Shown: positions 1 to 8,356 of the stretch, in pieces | How the letters are laid out: every line of letters starts with the position of its first letter | Numbering within the stretch: the first letter of the stretch is position 1 | Origin: an uncultured Burkholderiales bacterium | GTDB lineage: Bacteria > Pseudomonadota > Gammaproteobacteria > Burkholderiales > Burkholderiaceae_C | NCBI GenBank assembly: GCA_903880855.1 | Contig: CAIRQX010000137.1 | Coordinates: forward strand, 1-52,610 | Direction: 5' to 3' | Length of the DNA: 52,610 nucleotides | Translations under genes and position numbers: made by a program | The notes under the pieces: generated by a model | What the model saw: only the letters and a program-made list of their open reading frames with translations | What the model was told of the DNA's origin: nothing | Database searches by the model: none

Positions 1-2
1 AC

Positions 3-1340
3 AACGCACCCGCAGTTACCCACATCTTGGCTGAGTTCGTCGCCACCCACCCATCCAAAGGCTGGTCTGACGCCGTCGACCACGAAGCGCACCGCACTTT
101 TTTAAACTGGTTAGGCTGCGCGATTGGCGCTAGCGACCATACTGCTGCGCGCGCTGCTTTGGCAGCAGTCAATATGTTGCAGCCAGCACCACAAGCCAGC
201 ATCGCCGGACGCAAAGACCGCGTCGACATGGCCAGCGCCGCGTTGATCAACGGCATCACCTCACACACCTTTGACTTTGACGACACCCACCTCAAAACCA
301 TCATCCACCCAGCAGGTCCAGTGGCTTCGGCGCTTCTGCCCTTGGCGGAACATATTGGCGCAACCGGACGCGAAGTGATCGACGCATTGGTACTCGGCAT
401 CGACGTCGCTTGCCGCATGGGCAACACCGTCTACCCTGAACATTACGACCGCGGTTGGCACATCACCGGCACCACCGGCATGCTGGGTTCTGCTGCTGCT
501 TGTGCGCGTTTGCTCAAACTCAACACCCAACAAACCGCTATGGCTTTGGGCATTGCCGCCTCGCAACCCATTGGCTTGCGCGAACAATTTGGCACTATGA
601 CCAAGCCCTTTCACCCTGGCGGTGCAGCGCGTGCGGGCTTGATGTCTGCACTGATGGCCAAACACGGTTTCACTTCAAGCGGAAAAGCGCTCGAAGCGCC
701 ACGCGGCTGGGCGCAAGTGGTCTCGTCCAAATACAACTGGAACGAAGTCACTGATGAACTTGGCAAACGATTTGAAATCAGCTTCAACACTTACAAGCCC
801 TTTGCATGTGGCATCGTGATCCACCCCAGCATCGACGCGTGTGTGCAATTGCGCGAGCAAGGTGTCAAAGCCGAAGACGTGGAACGCATCGAATTGCGCG
901 TGCATTCTTTGGTGCTCGAACTCACTGGTAAAAAAGAACCAGCGAACGGCTTGCAAGGCAAGTTCAGCGTCTACCACGGGTGTGCGGCGGGCTTGATCTT
1001 TGGCCGTGCAGCGGAAGAAGAATTTGACGACCATATCGTCACCCGCGAAGACGTGGTCGCCCTGCGTCGCAAGGTGCAAGCCACGGTAGACAACAGCATC
1101 CGCGAAGAAAGCGCTGACGTCACAGCCATCCTCAAAGACGGTCGCAAGATTCACGTATTTGTCGAGCATGCGATTGGCTCTGTGCAACGTCCTATGACCG
1201 ATGCCGCCTTGGAAGCTAAATTCCATGGCATGAGCGATGCGGTGATTGGTGCAGACAAAACCAACGCGCTACTTAAAGCGTGTTGGAACTTGGGACATGC
1301 GGCTAATGTGCAGGCCTTGGTTGCACTTACACAGGCTTGA
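3..1340 (+). CDS. MmgE/PrpD family protein (5' end outside window)
   Basis: Member of the MmgE/PrpD family, which includes 2-methylcitrate dehydratase and cis-aconitate decarboxylase; the substrate here is unknown. The protein has the family's all-helical N-terminal part, with a GITSHTFDFDDTH stretch around residue 76, and a C-terminal part with YHGCAAGLI. The reading frame is open to the window edge, with NAPAVTHILAEF upstream of the only candidate start (a TTG at 27). The family usually begins with such a helix, so the true start is probably outside the window. Only 3 bp separate it from ltnD, so it is probably in the same operon as the tetronate genes, although no PrpD-type step is part of that pathway. 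Family assignment is firm; function is open. Confidence 0.88.
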   Translation, partial: NAPAVTHILAEFVATHPSKGWSDAVDHEAHRTFLNWLGCAIGASDHTAARAALAAVNMLQPAPQASIAGRKDRVDMASAALINGITSHTFDFDDTHLKTIIHPAGPVASALLPLAEHIGATGREVIDALVLGIDVACRMGNTVYPEHYDRGWHITGTTGMLGSAAACARLLKLNTQQTAMALGIAASQPIGLREQFGTMTKPFHPGGAARAGLMSALMAKHGFTSSGKALEAPRGWAQVVSSKYNWNEVTDELGKRFEISFNTYKPFACGIVIHPSIDACVQLREQGVKAEDVERIELRVHSLVLELTGKKEPANGLQGKFSVYHGCAAGLIFGRAAEEEFDDHIVTREDVVALRRKVQATVDNSIREESADVTAILKDGRKIHVFVEHAIGSVQRPMTDAALEAKFHGMSDAVIGADKTNALLKACWNLGHAANVQALVALTQA

Positions 1341-1343
1341 TAT

Positions 1344-2249
1344 ATGACGACACCCAATGCAAATAAAGTCGGCCTGGTCGGATTAGGCGCCATGGGCTCA
1401 GGCATGGCAGCTTCTTTGCGGCGTGCTGGCTTCGACGTGCACGTGTTCGATGTGCGCCAAGAAGTCGCCGACAAATTTGCCAAAGATGACGGACACGCCT
1501 GCAAAAGCGTCGCTGAACTCGGCGCTGTATGCGACGTGGTGGTGAGCGTGGTTGTTAACGCGGCGCAAACCGAAGCCGTGTTGTTTGGCCCCAATGGCGA
1601 CGGCACAGGATGCGCCGCCGCTATGCGTGCAGGTAGTGTGTTTGTGATGTGCTCCACCGTCGACCCTAATTGGTCGGTAGCGCTTGAAGCTAAGTTAGAA
1701 AAACTTGGCCTCCTCTATGTAGACGCACCCATCTCCGGCGGCGCAGCCAAAGCCGCCAGTGGCGAGATGACCATGATGACCGCCGCCAAACCCGCCGCCT
1801 ATGCCAAATGCGAAGCCATGTTGAATGCGATGGCGGGTAAGGTCTACAAATTGGGTGACTATGCTGGGGCGGGTAGCAAAGTCAAAATCATCAACCAATT
1901 GTTAGCGGGTGTACACATTGCAGCCGCTGCTGAGGCTATGGCCTTGGGTTTGCGCGAAGGCGTCAATCCAGACGCTTTGTACGACGTCATCACCCACAGC
2001 GCTGGCAACAGTTGGATGTTTGAAAACCGCATGGCCCATGTGCTGGCTGCGGACTACACGCCTCTATCTGCCGTCGATATTTTTGTGAAAGATTTAGGGC
2101 TTGTGCTGGACATGGCGCGCGCTAGTAAATTTCCGCTTCCACTTTCTAGCACTGCGCACCAAATGTTTATGCAAGCTTCGACAGCGGGTTTTGCCAAAGA
2201 AGACGACAGCGCGGTGATCAAAATATTCCCTGGTATTGAATTGCCGTAA
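1344..2249 (+). CDS. ltnD: L-threonate dehydrogenase (LtnD), beta-hydroxyacid dehydrogenase family
   Basis: NAD-dependent oxidation of L-threonate to 2-oxo-tetronate, the first step of the cytoplasmic tetronate route. The 301-residue length is typical of the 3-hydroxyisobutyrate dehydrogenase superfamily. An N-terminal Rossmann motif GLGAMGSG lies at residues 13-20, the substrate-binding DAPISGG at 127-133, and the catalytic lysine is expected at K181 in GAGSKVKIIN, followed by the all-helical C-terminal domain. The specific assignment rests on the neighbours: the kinase, decarboxylase and isomerase of the same pathway follow directly, with 12 bp to otnK. The superfamily is certain; L-threonate over D-erythronate or a related acid is inferred from the set of four genes. 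Confidence 0.85.
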   Translation: MTTPNANKVGLVGLGAMGSGMAASLRRAGFDVHVFDVRQEVADKFAKDDGHACKSVAELGAVCDVVVSVVVNAAQTEAVLFGPNGDGTGCAAAMRAGSVFVMCSTVDPNWSVALEAKLEKLGLLYVDAPISGGAAKAASGEMTMMTAAKPAAYAKCEAMLNAMAGKVYKLGDYAGAGSKVKIINQLLAGVHIAAAAEAMALGLREGVNPDALYDVITHSAGNSWMFENRMAHVLAADYTPLSAVDIFVKDLGLVLDMARASKFPLPLSSTAHQMFMQASTAGFAKEDDSAVIKIFPGIELP

Positions 2250-2261
2250 GCGAAAAAATAA

Positions 2262-3539
2262 ATGTCCAAACCACTTCTATTAGGCTGTATTGCCGACGAC
2301 TTCACTGGCGCTACCGATTTAGCCAACAACTTGGTTCGTGCGGGTATGCGCGTGGTTCAAACGATTGGTGTTCCTAACGCCCCCCTATCGGCTGAAGTAG
2401 ACGCCGTAGTCGTTGCTTTGAAATCGCGCACCATTTCGCCACAAGACGCTATCGACCAATCGCTGCAAGCTTTGCAGTGGTTGCAAGGCCAAGGGGCCCA
2501 ACAGATTTATTTCAAATACTGCTCTACCTTCGACAGCACAGCACAAGGCAATATCGGTCCTGTCACAGAAGCTTTGATGCATGCGCTTCAAACCGACTTC
2601 ACTATCGCAACCCCTGCGTTTCCAGACAACGGACGCACGGTTTTCAAGGGCTACTTGTTTGTTGGCGATGTGTTGCTCAACGAATCTGGCATGCAACACC
2701 ATCCGCTTACGCCCATGGTGGACGCCAACTTGGTGCGTGTGATGCAAGCACAATGCAAAAGCAAGGTGGGTTTACTCAGTCACAAAACTATTGCGCAAGG
2801 CACTGCATCCATTGGCCAAGAAATTACTAATTTAAAACAACAGGGTGTTCGCATCGCCATCGTCGACGCTGTCTCTAATGACGACCTCATGCGTTTAGGC
2901 CCTGCTCTCAAAGGCATGCCTCTGGTGACGGCGGGTTCTGGTGTGGCAATTGGTCTTCCACAAAACTTTGGTCTCTCGCCGACACCGCAAGCAAGCGTAT
3001 TGCCAAAAGCTTCTGGTCTGCAAGCGGTGGTCTCAGGCAGTTGTTCGCAAGCCACCAATCGACAAGTGGCACATTTCAAAGCGTCTGATCGTCCCACCTT
3101 CTTGATAGACCCTTTGCATTTACAAGGAAGTTGGGAAGACTTAGTTCAGGAAGCACTTGCTTGGGCCCAAGGCCATTTGTCGACTGGCCCTGTGTTGATG
3201 TATTCCACCGCCACGCCTGAGTCCGTGCAAGCCGTGCAATCGCAACTCGGTGTTGAGGCTGCTGGACATCAATTAGAACAAGCCTTGGCCGCCATTGCAC
3301 ATGGATTACTACAACAGGGTGTTCACCAATTGGTCTTAGCTGGCGGCGAAACATCTGGCGCATGTGTGCAAGCTCTATCGATTGAACAACTACAAATCGG
3401 TCCGCAAATTGACCCTGGTGTGCCTTGGTGCCATGCGCACACACCGATGGGGGGGGTGCACATTACTTTGAAGTCCGGCAACTTTGGTACCGATGACTTC
3501 TTCACTAAAGCTTTTAACTTTTTGTCGCAACAGCCATGA
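2262..3539 (+). CDS. otnK: 3-oxo-tetronate kinase (OtnK)
   Basis: Four-carbon acid sugar kinase (formerly DUF1537) that phosphorylates 3-oxo-tetronate with ATP at the 4 position. The N-terminal sugar-binding domain opens with GCIADDFTGATD at residues 8-19 and carries KYCSTFDST near 85-93. The C-terminal nucleotide-binding domain has the glycine-rich AGGETSGA near residues 359-366. At 425 residues it is full length for the family. The last four bases overlap the otnC start as ATGA, which suggests translational coupling. OtnK, OtnC, OtnI and a dehydrogenase together are the established signature of the tetronate pathway, so the assignment is strong. Confidence 0.93.
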   Translation: MSKPLLLGCIADDFTGATDLANNLVRAGMRVVQTIGVPNAPLSAEVDAVVVALKSRTISPQDAIDQSLQALQWLQGQGAQQIYFKYCSTFDSTAQGNIGPVTEALMHALQTDFTIATPAFPDNGRTVFKGYLFVGDVLLNESGMQHHPLTPMVDANLVRVMQAQCKSKVGLLSHKTIAQGTASIGQEITNLKQQGVRIAIVDAVSNDDLMRLGPALKGMPLVTAGSGVAIGLPQNFGLSPTPQASVLPKASGLQAVVSGSCSQATNRQVAHFKASDRPTFLIDPLHLQGSWEDLVQEALAWAQGHLSTGPVLMYSTATPESVQAVQSQLGVEAAGHQLEQALAAIAHGLLQQGVHQLVLAGGETSGACVQALSIEQLQIGPQIDPGVPWCHAHTPMGGVHITLKSGNFGTDDFFTKAFNFLSQQP

Positions 3540-4261
3540 CCGCATTGACCACTTCATCTGCACTTAGCGAATCAAACGCCCGAGAAGAAATTTGCCGCGT
3601 TGGCAAAAGCTTGTTCGATCGTGGCTATGTGCACGCCACGGCAGGCAATATCAGCGTGCGTTTAGAACACGGTTTTTTAATTACACCTACCGATGCGTGT
3701 TTGGGATTTTTAGATCCTGCAAAGTTGTCTCTACTAGATGTCCATGGACATCACGTAAGCGGTGACGCTCCTAGCAAAACAATTGCCTTGCACAAACGTA
3801 TCTACGAAGCAGCTGTTGCATTTGATGCAGAAACACACTGCGTGATTCACACGCACAGCACGCACTGCGTGGGCTTGACATTGGCTCACAAAAACTTTCA
3901 AAATGAAACGCGCAGCAGCTTTGCTAGCGCTCAAGAGTTGTTGCCCGCTATCACACCCTACTTCGTGATGAAAGTCGGCCATGTGCCTGTGATCGACTAT
4001 CACAGACCAGGTGCGGTCGAGGCCGCTGAAGCAGTCGCGCAAACCATTACAAGATACGGCGAACAAGGAACCCCTGTTCGCGCTGTAATGTTGTCGCGCC
4101 TGGGGCCCAATGTGTGGCACCACTCTCCAGCATCCGCCATGGCTGTTTTGGAAGAACTTGAAGAGACAGCCAAGTTGGTGTATCTGGCAACAGGCCCCAT
4201 CACACCGCTTACTCCTAAGCAAATCCAAGAGTTGCGCGAAACTTTTGATGCCAAGTGGTAG
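3536..4261 (+). CDS. otnC: 3-oxo-tetronate 4-phosphate decarboxylase (OtnC), class II aldolase family
   Basis: Expected to decarboxylate 3-oxo-tetronate 4-phosphate to dihydroxyacetone phosphate and CO2. The class II aldolase/adducin fold is clear: TAGNISVR at residues 35-42, SGDAPSK at 75-81 and two metal-binding histidines in HTH at 105-107. Two normally conserved positions differ. The residue matching the catalytic Glu (usually PSxE or PSKE) is T82, and the third zinc-ligand His (usually NHGP or HGxx) is replaced by L189 in SRLGP, with H195 and H196 a few residues downstream. It is 241 residues long and starts inside the otnK stop (ATGA). The gene is intact and in operon context, so it may be a divergent but working subgroup rather than a dead enzyme. 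Confidence 0.85.
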   Translation: MTALTTSSALSESNAREEICRVGKSLFDRGYVHATAGNISVRLEHGFLITPTDACLGFLDPAKLSLLDVHGHHVSGDAPSKTIALHKRIYEAAVAFDAETHCVIHTHSTHCVGLTLAHKNFQNETRSSFASAQELLPAITPYFVMKVGHVPVIDYHRPGAVEAAEAVAQTITRYGEQGTPVRAVMLSRLGPNVWHHSPASAMAVLEELEETAKLVYLATGPITPLTPKQIQELRETFDAKW

Positions 4262-4333
4262 CCGCCACACCTACCTAATTACTTAGTTGCTTGATCAACA
4301 CCATTTTCTGAATCTATTTTTTTAGGTACCTAT

Positions 4334-5170
4334 ATGCCTCAATTTGCAGCCAATTTGACGATGATGTATCCAGAACTCCCATTTTTAGACCGCTTTGAAG
4401 CGGCAGCAAAAGATGGATTCAAAGCCGTAGAGTTTTTATTTCCCTATGCCTATACCCCAGAAGAACTGGCCGCACGACTCAAAGCTAATAATTTGCAACA
4501 AGTGTTGTTCAATGCACCTCCCGGTGGCACTAATCCCTCAAGCATCGACCAAGCATGGAATAGCAACACGCGCGGTACTGCCAGCATTCCAGGGCGAGAA
4601 AAAGAATTTCAACAAGGCGTTGAAATGGCATTGCGATATGCCGAGGCACTGCACTGCCCGCGTATCCATGTGATGGCAGGCTTGTTAGGCGTTGGACACA
4701 CCCATGCCAGCAACCACGCCACCTACGTCAACAACCTAAAGTGGGCTGCAGCGCTCGCCGCCAAGCAAGGCTTAGATGTGTTGATAGAACCTATCAACAC
4801 CCGCGATATACCTGGCTTTTATTTAAACCGCCAAGACCAAGCGCACAGCATTATTGAGGAAGTAGGCGCGCCCAATCTCAAAGTGCAAATGGACCTGTAC
4901 CACTGCCAAATCGTCGAAGGCGATGTCGCCATGAAAATCCGAAAATACCTTCCTACAGGGCGCGTAGGGCATTTTCAAATTGCTGGTGTCCCGGAGCGGC
5001 ATGAACCCGATATCGGCGAGATCAACTACCCCTATTTATTTGGTGTGATCGATGAAGTCTCTAAGGCCTGCAACTGGCAAGGCTGGGTGGGGTGTGAATA
5101 CAAGCCTAAACTGGGTGGGCAGCCTGGAGGGACAAGTGCGGGATTGGTTTGGCTGCCTAGGAAAACTTAG
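4334..5170 (+). CDS. otnI: 2-oxo-tetronate isomerase (OtnI), hydroxypyruvate isomerase family
   Basis: Cytoplasmic TIM-barrel isomerase converting 2-oxo-tetronate to 3-oxo-tetronate, the substrate of OtnK. The family signature is seen in FAANLTMMY near the N-terminus, [11 protein letters not shown] around residues 29-39, [12 protein letters not shown] in the middle, MDLYHCQ, and [13 protein letters not shown] with GCEY near the C-terminus, which carry the acidic and His residues of the active site. At 278 residues it is slightly longer than the usual 255-262; the extra length is a glycine-rich segment near the end. A 72-bp gap separates it from otnC, the only sizeable gap in this operon. Its 3' end overlaps the convergent hydrolase gene by 14 bp. 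Confidence 0.9.
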   Translation: MPQFAANLTMMYPELPFLDRFEAAAKDGFKAVEFLFPYAYTPEELAARLKANNLQQVLFNAPPGGTNPSSIDQAWNSNTRGTASIPGREKEFQQGVEMALRYAEALHCPRIHVMAGLLGVGHTHASNHATYVNNLKWAAALAAKQGLDVLIEPINTRDIPGFYLNRQDQAHSIIEEVGAPNLKVQMDLYHCQIVEGDVAMKIRKYLPTGRVGHFQIAGVPERHEPDIGEINYPYLFGVIDEVSKACNWQGWVGCEYKPKLGGQPGGTSAGLVWLPRKT

Positions 5171-6053
5171 ATTGAATATCGCGCAACATGCGTCTGATTT
5201 GTGGTGACTTAATTGAAGGAACATCAAAAACAGTCATACCAGTATGTTTATTGATGCTCTTTTTTAAAAATCTAGCAGTTTCCTCGTTAACGGTATCTTT
5301 TTCGTTATCTACTGTGATCATGTGATAACTATCACCCAAGTAAATAAGTTCTTTGTCAATTGATTTTATTTTTTTGAACACCCATTCTGCATTATGGATA
5401 TGAACGACCTCGTCATCTACCGCGTGGATGATCAAGCAAGGGCAAATGGTCATTTGGATATTTTTTCGAGCTTCTTTAACTAGTAATTGGCCTTGCTTGA
5501 TCTGACCGTAGGTCAACTTATCCGCCCCAGATTCAGATATGTGATGCGATTTCATCAAAGATCGAACAGCAGAACGCATTTCCTCATTTTTGATACCAAA
5601 AGGTTCAGTTTCCTTGAGTTCATATCGCCCAATAAAAGGCAACCAAGCTGGCAATTGGAGTAGGAATCGATACCACGGCATAGCCCAACCATCAAAAGCT
5701 AGGGCTGTTGAGAGCAATACCATTCCGGCCAAGTTGTTTTCTTGCTTTTGCGCTAGAACTAAGCCAAGCACTGCGCCCATCGATAAGCCAACTAACGAGA
5801 CAGTTGCGTATTTTTTTTGCAAGCTCCAGAGTTGATTTTGCGCTTGCCCAACCCAACTACTCCAGTCCTGTAAATCGGATTCAAAGGTATAGCCATCAAT
5901 GCGAGGAACTACCACACTAAATCCTAATGCGTGAATATCTTTCACCAACCGCTGAAGTTCTAAGGCATTTGCACCGAGACCATGTAACATCATCACGCAG
6001 TGTTCACCACCTTCAAGGTGTATTAAATGTGTTGTAGATTGAGGTTGAAGCAT
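5157..6053 (-). CDS. alpha/beta hydrolase (carboxylesterase/lipase-like)
   Basis: Alpha/beta hydrolase with the nucleophile elbow GLSMG, an oxyanion-hole LHGLGAN segment near the N-terminus, and a late acid/His pair in AVDDEVVH and GDSYHMI. The order fits monoacylglycerol-lipase or carboxylesterase-type enzymes; the substrate is unknown. The frame stays open to an ATG at 6155, but the extra 34 residues would be antisense to a convincing membrane-protein gene. The internal ATG at 6053 places [12 protein letters not shown] at the N-terminus and leaves a complete hydrolase of 298 residues. Neither start has a clear ribosome binding site. The gene is more AT-rich than the otn operon that it meets tail to tail. 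Confidence 0.8.
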   Translation of the reverse strand: MLQPQSTTHLIHLEGGEHCVMMLHGLGANALELQRLVKDIHALGFSVVVPRIDGYTFESDLQDWSSWVGQAQNQLWSLQKKYATVSLVGLSMGAVLGLVLAQKQENNLAGMVLLSTALAFDGWAMPWYRFLLQLPAWLPFIGRYELKETEPFGIKNEEMRSAVRSLMKSHHISESGADKLTYGQIKQGQLLVKEARKNIQMTICPCLIIHAVDDEVVHIHNAEWVFKKIKSIDKELIYLGDSYHMITVDNEKDTVNEETARFLKKSINKHTGMTVFDVPSIKSPQIRRMLRDIQSKFS

Positions 6054-6513
6054 GTGTATTAAAAATTCGAAAAATTGGGTCCGGCATTCACTTAACAATT
6101 CTGTAAGCGGAGCCTTACTAATCTTATTGATAGCTTTTTTGATTCGGCTAGGCATCCATCCATTGGTTGAACCTTACGCCCCATTTCACCTTTTCATCGT
6201 AGCTTGTACGGTTATTACCTTCTTTTATGGTTATAAGTTAGCCTTACTTTCCATTGCTTTGAGTATCGCACTAGGGGGTTATTATTTTGTCAAACCCTAC
6301 CAAATTCTTGGCCCTCTTAACGAATTACATCCAACAGATTGGATTCAATTTTTTAATTTCTTTCTAGTCTCTGTTAGCGCCATCCTCTTCATAGAAAAAC
6401 TTCAGCGTAATATATGTGAGCGCGATTTGCTCTTAAAAGTAATGCAGTCTCGATACCGTATCGAATTGATTAAAAAAAATGAATCACAGATCAGCTTAAA
6501 CAAAAAAATTTAG
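6052..6513 (+). CDS. DUF4118-like membrane protein (KdpD-type transmembrane module)
   Basis: Small membrane protein of 153 residues. Four hydrophobic segments span roughly residues 18-120, with YAPFHLFIVACTVITFFYG, the YYFVKPY motif and a LVSVSAILFIEKLQR segment. These resemble the DUF4118 four-helix module found in KdpD and other sensor kinases. A short charged helical tail follows, but there is no kinase, PAS or GAF domain. The ATG at 6052 has a GAGG 7 bases upstream (6041-6044), which supports this start. The start codon overlaps the candidate start of the divergent hydrolase. It is AT-rich compared with the flanking loci. The role is unknown; it could be a remnant of a sensor kinase or a stand-alone module. 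Confidence 0.68.
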   Translation: MCIKNSKNWVRHSLNNSVSGALLILLIAFLIRLGIHPLVEPYAPFHLFIVACTVITFFYGYKLALLSIALSIALGGYYFVKPYQILGPLNELHPTDWIQFFNFFLVSVSAILFIEKLQRNICERDLLLKVMQSRYRIELIKKNESQISLNKKI

Positions 6514-6522
6514 AGTGCTCAC

Positions 6523-7548
6523 CTATAACAACTCTTTCTCACTAGGTTCAAATAAAAACGAAAAAACCGACATCACAGCATGGGCCAATTTATTGCGATG
6601 CCTAAAGTAAGCATAGTTTGTTTCTAGTTTACTGCCTAAGGCTTTTTTAAAGGTGTAATGGGTTTCGCCCAATTCAATCTTTTCGTACTTTTTTTCAATA
6701 GCTAAATCTACCGCACGCATGACCAATGAAAAATAGACCCCGTGCTCTCTGCTGCAGTTTTGATCTAATCCAATGTATCCAGCCACCATAGTTTTATGGT
6801 TACAAATAGCTTGAATAAATCCCACCAATTGTCCGTTTAGATACGCTAGTACATAGTGACTCAAGGGCGAAGTGGATACAAAGTAATCTTTAGACAATGC
6901 GGCAAAATCTATAGAAGAACGCGAACAAGTCGACACATAGAATTCGTGAATTTCGCCAAGGTGTTTGCTGGGTAACCCTTGTGTGATCTCAAACCTAATC
7001 GCGGAAGAAACTTTTCGCTTACGCTGTAAATTTCTGCGACGACTAGCAGACAGACTAGCCCAAAAATTCTCTCGCACATACAAAATGGCTGCGGGAAAAC
7101 CTTTTATCTGCACAAATCCAGGCGCAGGAAAATCAACTGGGAAACCTTTGATGGAGATCACACTGGCCAGTTTTCTAAGATGTTCGTAGACCGCTGGCAT
7201 TAAATCAGGGGAAACGGTCCCATCAATTTGACCAAATGTGGAACAAGGATGTCCCACACATGCCATCCGAAAACCAGCATTGCCCAACAAGCGCTTCAAC
7301 CACCCGTCTTCCAACATCGTGTTGAGCTTGAAATCCGTCAAGAAGTACGGCACAGTCGCGACCAATTCGCCTGCCCTGGTAGCCACTAAATAACCAAACT
7401 GAAAGCCTGGAATTTCGCGTTCTTTGGTGGCGGCGTAAAAAGCCTCACCCAGAACCTCTTGCGATAAAAAACCTGAGGGTGTTTCTGAAGTGTGATGCAG
7501 TACCAGTGGTTCGACCACACCCAACTCAACCGAACTAACCAACGTCAT
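6523..7548 (-). CDS. GNAT/FemAB-like N-acyltransferase
   Basis: A protein of about 341 residues with features of the FemAB/GNAT (Acetyltransf_6-like) group. A basic SASRRRNLQRKRK segment lies mid-protein, and a C-terminal acyltransferase core contains LVGFIQAICNH and ELGETHYTFKKALGS, the latter typical of these enzymes. Such proteins transfer an acyl or aminoacyl group to small molecules or cell-envelope precursors; the substrate is not known. The start could be the ATG at 7575 (41-bp overlap with fur) or at 7548 (14-bp overlap). The second was chosen because the protein then begins with a natural MTLVSSVEL. The overlap with fur suggests co-transcription. Confidence 0.75.
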   Translation of the reverse strand: MTLVSSVELGVVEPLVLHHTSETPSGFLSQEVLGEAFYAATKEREIPGFQFGYLVATRAGELVATVPYFLTDFKLNTMLEDGWLKRLLGNAGFRMACVGHPCSTFGQIDGTVSPDLMPAVYEHLRKLASVISIKGFPVDFPAPGFVQIKGFPAAILYVRENFWASLSASRRRNLQRKRKVSSAIRFEITQGLPSKHLGEIHEFYVSTCSRSSIDFAALSKDYFVSTSPLSHYVLAYLNGQLVGFIQAICNHKTMVAGYIGLDQNCSREHGVYFSLVMRAVDLAIEKKYEKIELGETHYTFKKALGSKLETNYAYFRHRNKLAHAVMSVFSFLFEPSEKELL

Positions 7549-7969
7549 TACAGGCCGGCTTCGAGCACACTCCATACAAAGCCATGGAGTGGTTGATCAA
7601 GCGAAACCCATGCTGCTTGGCAATGAGTTCTTGTCGGTTTTCGATTTCTTCGTCGTTGAACTCAATCACCGAACCGCAATTTAAACAGACCAAATGGTCG
7701 TGGTGTCCGCCCTCATTCAATTCAAAGGTGGTTTTACCCGTTTCAAAATTGGTGGCGGCCAGCAAGCCTACCTCGGAGAGTTGGGTCAACACGCGGTAAA
7801 CCGTGGCCAAACCCAAGTCGCCATCTTTGGACAAGGCTTCTTTAAATACATCCTCAGCGCTCAAATGGCGCTCTTTGCTCTTTTGAAAAATCTCCAGCAC
7901 TGCCAAGCGCGGGGTGGTGATTTTTAATCCCTTATTTTTCAAAAGCGCTGAATTCGCTTCAATGTCCAT
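7535..7969 (-). CDS. fur: Ferric uptake regulator Fur
   Basis: Iron-responsive transcription factor of 144 residues, normal for Fur. The N-terminal winged helix contains TTPRLAVLEIF (18-28) and the recognition region LATVYRVLTQL. The dimerisation and metal domain carries GGHHDH (87-92), C95 and C98 in CLNC, E110, H127, and C135 and C140 at the C-terminus. These are the canonical regulatory and structural metal ligands. An AGAGG lies 7 bases before the ATG. It is divergent from feoAB with a palindromic Fur box in between, so it probably controls feoAB and possibly itself. The downstream acyltransferase gene overlaps its stop. Confidence 0.96.
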   Translation of the reverse strand: MDIEANSALLKNKGLKITTPRLAVLEIFQKSKERHLSAEDVFKEALSKDGDLGLATVYRVLTQLSEVGLLAATNFETGKTTFELNEGGHHDHLVCLNCGSVIEFNDEEIENRQELIAKQHGFRLINHSMALYGVCSKPACNDVG

Positions 7970-8057
7970 GCTGACAACCTCTTGTTATTTGATCCAAAGC
8001 AAACTTTGTCTTTTTGCTTATGGGTAGATCATGCCAGATAGGGTAAAATTTTTGACG

Positions 8058-8082
8058 AATGCAAATCATTCCTATTTGCATT
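8058..8082. promoter_or_regulatory. Fur box upstream of feoA
   Basis: A perfect 9-bp inverted repeat, AATGCAAAT and ATTTGCATT, with the 7-base spacer CATTCCT. It matches the layout and AT-rich sequence of Fur-binding sites (consensus halves resembling ATAATGAT and ATCATTAT). It lies between the divergent fur and feoA genes and ends only 10 bases before the feoA ATG. A possible -35 hexamer TTGACG (8052-8057) abuts the left arm. Bound Fur would therefore cover the feoA promoter and translation start. Confidence 0.85.
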
Positions 8083-8092
8083 TTATGATGCC

Positions 8093-8356
8093 ATGCCCCA
8101 TTCTTCACCTTTAAAAAGTAACGCCACCGCCCTACGCACCCTAGAGGGTCTGCGTGTAGGTGAGTCGGCTTGCATTGTGTCGCTAAATGTTGAAGCAGAC
8201 TTAAGCAAACGCTTCTCGGCTCTAGGGCTTCGCCCAGGTAACTGGGTCCGAGTTTTACGAAGCGCCAGCTTGGGCGGGCCCATGCATTTGCGTATAGGCA
8301 CAACAGAATTGATTTTGCGCCGCCACGAAGCACGCAGTATTGCCCTAGCGCCATGA
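8093..8356 (+). CDS. feoA: Ferrous iron transport protein FeoA
   Basis: Small cytoplasmic SH3-like protein of 87 residues that assists FeoB in ferrous iron uptake. Recognised by LEGLRVGESACIV, FSALGLRPGNWV and the closing LILRRHEARSIAL, which match the FeoA beta-barrel. The ATG at 8093 has no evident ribosome binding site because the Fur box occupies that position, so this may be a leaderless or weakly initiated gene. Its stop overlaps the feoB start as ATGA. Confidence 0.93.
   Translation: MPHSSPLKSNATALRTLEGLRVGESACIVSLNVEADLSKRFSALGLRPGNWVRVLRSASLGGPMHLRIGTTELILRRHEARSIALAP

Noticed and set aside
4262-4333. Inverted arms TACCTAA and TTAGGTA in the otnC-otnI gap.
   Set aside because: Arms are short and more than 40 bases apart; no clear role.
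6054-6155. Longer N-terminus for the hydrolase from an ATG at 6155.
   Set aside because: The extra 34 residues are antisense to a convincing membrane protein and lie before the natural start of the hydrolase fold; kept only as an alternative.
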